Part shown: piece after piece, positions 44,985 through 50,683 of the stretch
Numbering within the stretch: position 1 is the stretch's first letter
How the letters are laid out: each line of letters opens with the position of its first letter
NCBI RefSeq assembly: GCF_026340095.1
Contig: NZ_JAPEPO010000001.1
Location: forward strand, 5,356,001-5,420,000
Direction of reading: 5' to 3'
Length of the DNA: 64,000 nt
Source of the DNA: Streptomyces sp. NBC_01446
GTDB lineage: Bacteria; Actinomycetota; Actinomycetes; Streptomycetales; Streptomycetaceae
Translations under genes and position numbers: made by a program
Notes under the pieces: model-generated
Seen by the model: the letters and a program-made list of their open reading frames with translations, nothing else
Database searches by the model: none
What the model was told of the DNA's origin: nothing

Positions 44985-45443
44985 GTGACCGCCACTGACC
45001 GTTCCCTCGAGCTCATCACCACCGCCGCACAGGCGGCTGCCGACAAGCTCGCGCACGACATCATCGCGTACGACGTCAGCGATGTGCTGTCGATCACCGA
45101 CGCCTTCCTGCTGGCCTCCGCGCCCAACGACCGCCAGGTCAAGTCGATCGTCGACGAGATCGAGGAGCGCCTGAACAAGGAGCTCGGCGCCAAGCCGGTC
45201 CGCCGCGAGGGCGACCGCGACGCCCGCTGGATCCTCCTCGACTACGTCGACATCGTCGTCCACGTCCAGCACAGCGAGGAGCGCGTCTTCTACGCCCTCG
45301 AGCGCCTGTGGAAGGACTGCCCCGAGCTGGAGCTTCCCGAGGACGCCAAGGCCACCCGTGGCAAGGCGGCGGAGCACGCCCAGCGGACGCAGGCCGCGGA
45401 GGAGGCCGAGGAGCTTCGCGAGCTGGGCGGAGAGCTGCGTTGA
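44985..45443 (+). CDS. rsfS: Ribosome silencing factor RsfS
   Basis: Binds L14 and blocks subunit joining when nutrients are scarce. 152 residues: DIIAYDVSDVLSITDAFLLA, VRREGDRDARWILLDYVDIV and the HVQHSEERVFYALERLW motif, then a charged Ala/Glu tail of about 35 residues. GTG 44985. The stop overlaps the TTG start of the next gene. Confidence 0.96.
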   Translation: MTATDRSLELITTAAQAAADKLAHDIIAYDVSDVLSITDAFLLASAPNDRQVKSIVDEIEERLNKELGAKPVRREGDRDARWILLDYVDIVVHVQHSEERVFYALERLWKDCPELELPEDAKATRGKAAEHAQRTQAAEEAEELRELGGELR

Positions 45444-46117
45444 CCGCCGCGGGGGCCGGCGCCGGAGCGGCCGGGGGACCGGCCCGCGGACGGCGCGTCA
45501 TCCTGTGGCGGCACGGCCAGACCGCCTGGAACCTGGAGCGCCGCTTCCAGGGCTCCACGGACATCGGCCTGACCGAGACCGGCGTCGCCCAGGCCCGCCG
45601 GGCCGCCCGGCTGCTCGCCTCGCTGAAGCCGGACGCCATCGTCGCGTCCGACCTCAGCAGGGCCGCCGCCACGGCCGCCGAGCTGGCCGCGCTCACGGGC
45701 CTCGACGTCACGCACGACGAGGGCCTGCGCGAGACCTACGCCGGAGAGTGGCAGGGCCTCACGCACGACGAGATCATCGGCCGTTACGGCGACCAGTACG
45801 CCGCGTGGAAGCGCGGCGAGCCGGTGCGCCGCGGTGGCGGCGAGCTCGAGACGGAGGTCGCCGACCGGGCCGCCCCCATCGTGCTCAGCCACGCGGAGAA
45901 GCTGCGGCAGGACGGCACGCTCGTCGTGGTCAGCCACGGCGGCACGATCCGCACCACCATCGGGCGCCTCCTCGGTCTCGAGTCCCACCACTGGGAAGGT
46001 CTCGGCGGTCTCTCCAACTGCTGCTGGTCCGTCCTCGGCCAGGGGGCACGCGGCTGGCGGCTGCTCGAGCACAACGCGGGCACGCTCCCGGAGCCGGTGC
46101 TCGGCGACGACGACTGA
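45440..46117 (+). CDS. Histidine phosphatase family protein
   Basis: 225 residues from TTG 45440, overlapping the rsfS stop (TTGA) with GGAGAG 6 nt upstream. The phosphoglycerate-mutase fold carries the phospho-His in LWRHGQTAWN and the second His in VVVSHGGTIR; the acid residue is in LRETYAGEWQGL. Often annotated as a phosphoglycerate mutase, but the substrate in this rsfS-linked subgroup is not established. Confidence 0.92.
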   Translation: MTAAGAGAGAAGGPARGRRVILWRHGQTAWNLERRFQGSTDIGLTETGVAQARRAARLLASLKPDAIVASDLSRAAATAAELAALTGLDVTHDEGLRETYAGEWQGLTHDEIIGRYGDQYAAWKRGEPVRRGGGELETEVADRAAPIVLSHAEKLRQDGTLVVVSHGGTIRTTIGRLLGLESHHWEGLGGLSNCCWSVLGQGARGWRLLEHNAGTLPEPVLGDDD

Positions 46118-46144
46118 GCCCCTGACGGGGCCGGACGGCCGGAT

Positions 46145-46174
46145 TTCACTTTCCGGCAGGTCGCAGGCTAAAGT
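46145..46174 (+). promoter_or_regulatory. Promoter of the first tRNA-Ala
   Basis: TTCACT, an 18-nt spacer, TAAAGT; about 40 bp before the tRNA. Confidence 0.5.
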
Positions 46175-46213
46175 TCTTCTTGTTCGCAGCCGCGCAGAGC
46201 GGGGAGAACGCAA

Positions 46214-46286
46214 GGGGCTATAGCTCAGTTGGTAGAGCGCCTGCATGGCATGCAGGAGGTCAGGAGTTCAATTCTCCTTAGCTCCA
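46214..46286 (+). tRNA. tRNA-Ala (GGC), copy 1
   Basis: 73 nt starting GGGGCTATAGCTCAG. Anticodon arm CCTGC-ATGGCAT-GCAGG gives anticodon GGC; acceptor GGGGCTA / TAGCTCC contains the G3-U70 pair recognised by alanyl-tRNA synthetase; discriminator A. CCA is not encoded. Confidence 0.97.
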
Positions 46287-46312
46287 CAGTCGAAGCGTCC
46301 GCTTCACAAAGA

Positions 46313-46340
46313 TCCCGTCCGGGTAAGGGCGGGATTTTTT
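46313..46340 (+). terminator. tRNA-Ala terminator with U6 tail
   Basis: TCCCGTCC / GGGCGGGA (one G-U pair), loop GGGTAA, followed by six T. Confidence 0.9.
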
Positions 46341-46586
46341 GTTACCCGGCACACTTTTTCCAACTTCCTTGAGGCGCTTGGTGTCCCAGGGGCGTACAGG
46401 TCTGCGGATGTGGTCCTCGTGTGTGGGTGTGTGCGTAAGTGCTGGCCGGAGCGGGCGAACTCGGCGCCGTGTCCGGACCGGTACTCATGCGTCGCTGACC
46501 GTGACGCTCCGGCCGTGGCAGAATCGGACGGCCGGTAGAGGGCCGCGTCCGACCGACGAAGACGGCCCGACGGGAGGGAGAACGCG

Positions 46587-46820
46587 ATGCCCGCGCGCAT
46601 CACCGAGGCGGCCGACCGCCCCCTCGGCGTGACAGTGAGACCGGCCGAAGCGGCCCATTGCGGGCAGCACATGACTTTCCCTTCCCCCTCTCCCTCTTCT
46701 TCCCTTTCTTCCTCTTTCCCCGACTGTCCGTCCTGCGGCTCCCTCCACGTCGCGCAGATGCTCGGCGACAACGGCGGGATCTCGTACGTGTGCACGGCCT
46801 GCGGCCACAGCTGGAGCTGA
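46587..46820 (+). CDS. Small zinc-ribbon protein
   Basis: 77 residues from ATG 46587, which has a strong GGGAGGGAG. The C-terminal half is a four-Cys ribbon: CPSCGS ... CTACGHSW, with the end (GGISYVCTACGHSWS) being the recognisable part. A Ser/Pro linker (SPSPSSSLSSSF) is encoded by 47 uninterrupted pyrimidines. Unknown function; such ribbons bind nucleic acid or protein. Confidence 0.75.
   Translation: MPARITEAADRPLGVTVRPAEAAHCGQHMTFPSPSPSSSLSSSFPDCPSCGSLHVAQMLGDNGGISYVCTACGHSWS
46675..46721 (+). repeat. 47-nt pure pyrimidine tract
   Basis: C/T only from 46675 to 46721 on the plus strand (A before, G after), inside the small zinc-ribbon gene. Confidence 0.95.
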
Positions 46821-46823
46821 TCG

Positions 46824-47057
46824 ATGGGTGCACACAGGAGGACGTGCGACTGGTGCGGCAGCGGCACGCCCATCGTCAGGGACATGGAGCCGGTCAACCC
46901 CGACTACCAGTACTGGTGCGAGGAGTGCGCGCGGGCGCTGATCATAAAGGGCGATCCGATCGAGACATATCGGGAGCTGGAGGGTGAGCCGATCTACGGC
47001 CGGCTGCTCGACGAGCACTGCACGCTCAAGCGGTTCTATTCGTTCGCCACGGCCTGA
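46824..47057 (+). CDS. Second small Cys-pair protein
   Basis: 77 residues. The N-terminal CDWCGSG and CEEC pairs give a likely zinc site, then ALIIKGDPIETYRELEGEPI and a final HCTLKRFYSFATA with another Cys. GGAG 7 nt before ATG 46824, 3 bp after the previous stop, so cotranscribed with it. Unknown function. Confidence 0.75.
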   Translation: MGAHRRTCDWCGSGTPIVRDMEPVNPDYQYWCEECARALIIKGDPIETYRELEGEPIYGRLLDEHCTLKRFYSFATA

Positions 47058-47100
47058 GGGTGGCGTAAATTCGGGCAAATCGGACCAAGGCGGAAACGAT

Positions 47101-47129
47101 TTGGTGATGCTCCGGGTGCCCGGTAATGT
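47101..47129 (+). promoter_or_regulatory. Promoter of the second tRNA-Ala
   Basis: TTGGTG, a 17-nt spacer, TAATGT; start expected near 47136. Confidence 0.65.
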
Positions 47130-47192
47130 TGGCGTCGCCGCCGGGGAAACCGGGCGACACGGTGAACATGCGGCTCCGCCGCGTGGCCGCAA

Positions 47193-47265
47193 GGGGCTAT
47201 AGCTCAGTTGGTAGAGCGCCTGCATGGCATGCAGGAGGTCAGGAGTTCAATTCTCCTTAGCTCCA
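47193..47265 (+). tRNA. tRNA-Ala (GGC), copy 2
   Basis: Identical in all 73 positions to the copy at 46214; the identity extends 5 nt upstream (CGCAA) and 4 nt downstream, 82 bp in all. Confidence 0.97.
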
Positions 47266-47284
47266 CAGTAGTTGGACATGAAGA

Positions 47285-47313
47285 CGGGCCACCCGAACAG
47301 GGTGGCCCGCTTT
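47285..47313. terminator. Terminator after tRNA-Ala copy 2
   Basis: CGGGCCACCC / GGGTGGCCCG, loop GAACA, then CTTT. It also lies just beyond the end of the minus-strand flavoprotein gene. Confidence 0.85.
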
Positions 47314-47353
47314 CGTATGCGGTCACGCAGCCCCGCGGGGCGCGCTCACGGGG

Positions 47354-48943
47354 TCAGCCGCGCCCGCTGCCCAGCGCTCTGCGCCCCCGGCCCGGCGGGA
47401 GCGCGGGCGGCAGGGCCGGGCGGGCCGGAACCGCCGCCGGGTCCTCCTCGATACGCAGCGCCAGCGCGGGGCACCGGCGTACGGCCCGTACGGCCCGCGC
47501 CTCCGAATAGCGCGCCACCGGGGCCTCCGCCACTGAGGGATAGCCGTCGGGGCCCAGCTGGATCAGCTCCGGCACGATGTCCGCGCACAGGCCGTGGCCC
47601 TCGCACAGCGTCCAGTCCACCGCGAGCCGCCGGCCGCTGGGGGACTCGCCCTGCGGCGCCTCCGTGTGCAGGGGCAGTACGCCCTGCACCGGGCGCCCGC
47701 AGCCGCCGCCCAGGACGTGCGCGGCCAGATCGTCCGTGAACGCCGAGATCGTCGACTCCAGGAACGCCGCCGAGCCGTCCGGGTGCTTGCACGCGCCGCG
47801 CCGCTTCACCGCCCTGGTGACCTGCTGGAGGGCTTCGAGGGCGGTGGGGCCGCCGCCGTTCAGCACGTCCTCCAGGCCGCGCGCCGCCGCCGGCAGACCC
47901 AGATAACAGGGCCCGCACTGGCCCGCGCTCTCCGAGGCCAGCCACTGCGCCACCCGCAGCGCCTCGCCGAGTGGGCAGGTGTCCGGGCCGATCGGCAGGA
48001 TCGCGCCCGCGCCGAGCGCGCCACCGGCGGCCTCCAGGGAGGCGCGGGAGACCACCGCCTCCTGCGCCGCGAAGGCGTCGAGCCACTTGCCGTGATAGCC
48101 GCCCGTGAGCACGCCCTGGGGCATCGGCGGGGCGCCCGCGAGCTGGAGCACGTACCGCAGGGGCACCCCCGCCGGGACTTCGAGGACCATCGGGCGGGCG
48201 ACGGCTCCGGAGAGGGTCAGCAGGATCGTGCCGGGCTCGTCGCGCAGGCCCGTGCGGCAGTAGCGCTCGGGCCCGGTGCGGGCCGCGACGGCGAGCTGGG
48301 CGAAGGTCTCGGCGTTCGACAGCAGGGTGGGCGCGCCGCCCACCCCGGAGTCGGAGGCGCGCACCTTGCGGCCCGGAGGCACCGGGGGTCCGCCGTCCGC
48401 CGAGCGGATCAGCGCGGAGGACTCCCCGGTGACCATGCGTACGGGGTTGCGCTGGACGCGCGCGCGTAGCGGGGCGCCACGGCGGTTGGACAGGCCCCTT
48501 TCGAGGAGCGCGGCCTGCATGGACGCCTCGGTGGAGTCGCGGGTCACGCCCACCACGAGGGTGCGGGCGCCGAGCGCCTCGGCGACCAGGAGCGCGCCGT
48601 CGAGGATGAGATGCGGGGCGCGGTTGATCAGCACCGTGTCCTTGCGGCAGGCGGGTTCGTCCTCGCTGCCGTTGACCACGACGACGGGGCGCACCCCGCG
48701 GCGTATCGCGGACTGGGCGACGGCGCGCAGCTTCTTGGCGAAGGGGAACCCCGCGCCGCCGCGGCCGCGCAGCGATATCTGCCCGGCCAGCGCGGCCAGT
48801 TGCTCACCGCCCATCGGTTCGAGCGGGCCGTGCACTTTCAGATGCATGTCGAGGTCGAGTCGCTCGACCAGGTCGAAGCCCGAGGTGAGCTGGGGGAGAC
48901 CGACGACGCGGACTTCGGGGACGTCGGGCAGCGCGGTGTTCAC
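47354..48943 (-). CDS. NuoF-like NADH:acceptor flavoprotein with fused ferredoxin
   Basis: 529 residues. FMN/NADH domain: LRGRGGAGFPFAKK and VVVNGSEDEPACRKD; an SLBB part follows; then the N3-type cluster region, where the canonical SCGxCxPC reads SAGQCGPC, so one of four Cys ligands is Ala (the distal ACKHP Cys is kept). At the C-terminus is a single-cluster ferredoxin (VDWTLCEGHGLCADIVPE ... VRRCPALAL). Electrons from NADH would pass FMN and Fe-S to the adjacent heme membrane protein. The start GTG overlaps the upstream stop (GTGA), so the two proteins are made together. Not the complex I operon: no other nuo genes are nearby. Confidence 0.85.
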   Translation of the reverse strand: MNTALPDVPEVRVVGLPQLTSGFDLVERLDLDMHLKVHGPLEPMGGEQLAALAGQISLRGRGGAGFPFAKKLRAVAQSAIRRGVRPVVVVNGSEDEPACRKDTVLINRAPHLILDGALLVAEALGARTLVVGVTRDSTEASMQAALLERGLSNRRGAPLRARVQRNPVRMVTGESSALIRSADGGPPVPPGRKVRASDSGVGGAPTLLSNAETFAQLAVAARTGPERYCRTGLRDEPGTILLTLSGAVARPMVLEVPAGVPLRYVLQLAGAPPMPQGVLTGGYHGKWLDAFAAQEAVVSRASLEAAGGALGAGAILPIGPDTCPLGEALRVAQWLASESAGQCGPCYLGLPAAARGLEDVLNGGGPTALEALQQVTRAVKRRGACKHPDGSAAFLESTISAFTDDLAAHVLGGGCGRPVQGVLPLHTEAPQGESPSGRRLAVDWTLCEGHGLCADIVPELIQLGPDGYPSVAEAPVARYSEARAVRAVRRCPALALRIEEDPAAVPARPALPPALPPGRGRRALGSGRG

Positions 48944-50253
48944 TGAATGCCTCCGGGCGGCGTGTTCCAGGGCTCACCCGCGGCGGGGGCCTGGAACGGG
49001 CCGGGCAGCGTTTCGGTGGCGGACTCTTCCTCGAAGCTCGGGATGCCGCCGTAAGGGGTGTCGAGAGTGGGGTCGTACGCCGAGGGGGGTGCCGGAGCGG
49101 GGGGCGGCGGGGACGGGGCCGGCCAGCGCTCGGGGGGCTCGGGGTCGACGAACGGGAGGGCCTCGGTGGGCTGGAGGTCCAGGAGGGTCAGCGGCTCCCC
49201 GGGGGGCGGGTCGCCGAAGAGCGGGTCCCCCGGGGTCGAGACCGCACGGTAGGCGGCCGAGAAGCCGATTCCCGCGGTGGCGGGGCGCGGCTCGAACGCG
49301 GGGCGCGCCGGAGCCTCGAACAGCGGTGGCATGCCGGGGGACGGCATCTGGAGCGGGTTGTCGCGCGGCCGCGGCGGGGGCTCGCGGTTCACGTCGAAGC
49401 GGGGGCCGGACGGTGCGGGGCGGCCGGCGCCGCCGGGCAGCGGGGATTCGGTGACGTCCCTGCGACGGGTGCCCTGTGTCCTGCCGTCACTGTCGAGGAG
49501 CGCCAGGACGCGGGCGGCGACTTTGCGCTTGACCGGTCCCGGTGCCGCGCGCAGGGCGACCGCACCGCCCACAGCGACCAGGCACAGGCAGTACAGGACC
49601 ACTACGTAGGTCTTCGGCTGCCGGCCCGCGTACAGGCCGTGGATCAGCGCCGAGCACCAGGCGGGGTAGGCCAGCATGTGCAGGGCGCGCCAGCGGGAGG
49701 CGATCTGGGCCGGGGAGGCGAAGGCCTTGCGCAGCGCGCCGGTGACGCCGGTGGTGACCATCAGGAGCCCGGCGAGCGAGCCGAGGCCGATCAGGCCCGC
49801 GCTGCCGGTCACGCCGAGCCCGAAGGGGATCAGCGCGCCGACCACGGACACATGGTCGAGGGCCAGCTTGACCGTGACGTGCAGCAGCAGGAAGCCGATC
49901 GAGGCGACCGCCGTGGCCCGGTGCACGCCCTGGGAGAGCAGGCGCTGGCGCGAGGTCAGGAACAGCCGGTCGGAGGCGACCAGGCCCCAGACGACGGACG
50001 CCGTCAGGGAGACCAGGGACAGCACCCCGGTGGTGAAGTCGAGCGCGGCGCGGAAGGCGTCGCTCCCGACGAGGACCACGAGGGGTATCAGCAGCAGCGC
50101 CGCCGCGCACAGGGCTCCTCGTGCCGTCCGGCTGGGTGCGGGGGACGGGCGGATCCTGCGCCGGGGGCGCCGGGTATTTCGAGGCTGGGGGAACGGATTC
50201 AGCGGCTGCCCGTTCGTCGGGGAGTTCAACGGGGAGTTCAGTGGAGGGTTCAT
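48940..50253 (-). CDS. Cytochrome b / ferric reductase-like membrane protein
   Basis: 437 residues. N-terminal Pro/Asn/Arg arm, six transmembrane helices between about 45 and 240, then a 190-residue Pro-rich cytoplasmic tail. Two heme-type His pairs: VHRATAVASIGFLLLHVTV and LHMLAYPAWCSALIHGLY, spacing 13 and 12 between His residues, as in ferric reductase-like domains. It lacks FAD/NADPH domains, which the coupled NuoF-like protein could supply. ATG 50253 has GGAG 8 nt upstream; longer readings lack this. Confidence 0.83.
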   Translation of the reverse strand: MNPPLNSPLNSPTNGQPLNPFPQPRNTRRPRRRIRPSPAPSRTARGALCAAALLLIPLVVLVGSDAFRAALDFTTGVLSLVSLTASVVWGLVASDRLFLTSRQRLLSQGVHRATAVASIGFLLLHVTVKLALDHVSVVGALIPFGLGVTGSAGLIGLGSLAGLLMVTTGVTGALRKAFASPAQIASRWRALHMLAYPAWCSALIHGLYAGRQPKTYVVVLYCLCLVAVGGAVALRAAPGPVKRKVAARVLALLDSDGRTQGTRRRDVTESPLPGGAGRPAPSGPRFDVNREPPPRPRDNPLQMPSPGMPPLFEAPARPAFEPRPATAGIGFSAAYRAVSTPGDPLFGDPPPGEPLTLLDLQPTEALPFVDPEPPERWPAPSPPPPAPAPPSAYDPTLDTPYGGIPSFEEESATETLPGPFQAPAAGEPWNTPPGGIQ

Positions 50254-50504
50254 GGGGGCGACTCCGAATGGTTCGGCAAAGTGGTCCCGCTGCCGCACTC
50301 TAGGTCGACCCATACCAGCCAGTACGAGGTTTGAGTTATCTCGTTGTTATCTATCGGAGGTGTGGACTTTGTGTTGCCCCGATAGGGGTCGGTACGCGGG
50401 GTAACCCTTGGCCCGTGCACCTTCCGAAGGCCTCCTCCGGCTCTTGCGCGGCCGTCCCGAGGCCCTCCCCGGTAAGCTCGTCGCGGCCCGTGTGGGCCCT
50501 GCGG

Positions 50505-50510
50505 TACCCT
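50505..50510 (+). promoter_or_regulatory. -10 box of a leaderless leuS leader promoter
   Basis: TACCCT ends 6 nt before the ATG of the leader peptide at 50517. Confidence 0.6.
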
Positions 50511-50516
50511 GACGCC

Positions 50517-50555
50517 ATGCGTGCCGTACGCCTTCTGCTTAGCGAGCCGCGCTGA
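50517..50555 (+). CDS. Leucine leader peptide of leuS
   Basis: Twelve codons, MRAVRLLLSEPR, then TGA. Codons 6-8 are CTT CTG CTT: three leucines in a row, two using CTT, a rare codon in this G+C-rich genome. No SD; the -10 box 6 nt upstream implies that transcription and translation both start at the ATG. With the downstream terminator this is the classic layout of ribosome-mediated attenuation, as established for leu and ilv operons. Confidence 0.75.
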   Translation: MRAVRLLLSEPR

Positions 50556-50626
50556 TCAGTCCCGACCGCTGACGAATCGCGGATCGGAATCGGCGCGGCG
50601 CCCCCTCCTGTGCGAGGGGCATTTTT
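50546..50626 (+). promoter_or_regulatory. leuS attenuator
   Basis: The intrinsic terminator is GCCCCCTC / GAGGGGC, loop CTGTGC, followed by ATTTTT (50600-50626). Upstream, GCCGCGC at the leader stop (50546-50552) is exactly complementary to GCGCGGC (50593-50599) next to the terminator's 5' arm, giving alternative pairings. A ribosome stalled on the Leu codons would change which pairing forms, raising leuS expression when charged tRNA-Leu is low (inference). Confidence 0.7.
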
Positions 50627-50683
50627 GTTTGGCCAGCGCGGTCAGTTCCGTAAGCAGAGACGATCGATGGAGCTTTGAGGATC

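Noticed and set aside
46209..47269. Integrative element bounded by tRNA-Ala att sites
   Set aside because: No integrase, excisionase or replication gene lies between the repeats, and the repeat covers the entire tRNA as a duplication would.
50331..50516. Longer protein ending in the leuS leader peptide
   Set aside because: The upstream codons have no coding bias and lie before the -10 box; only the last 12 codons fit a transcript.
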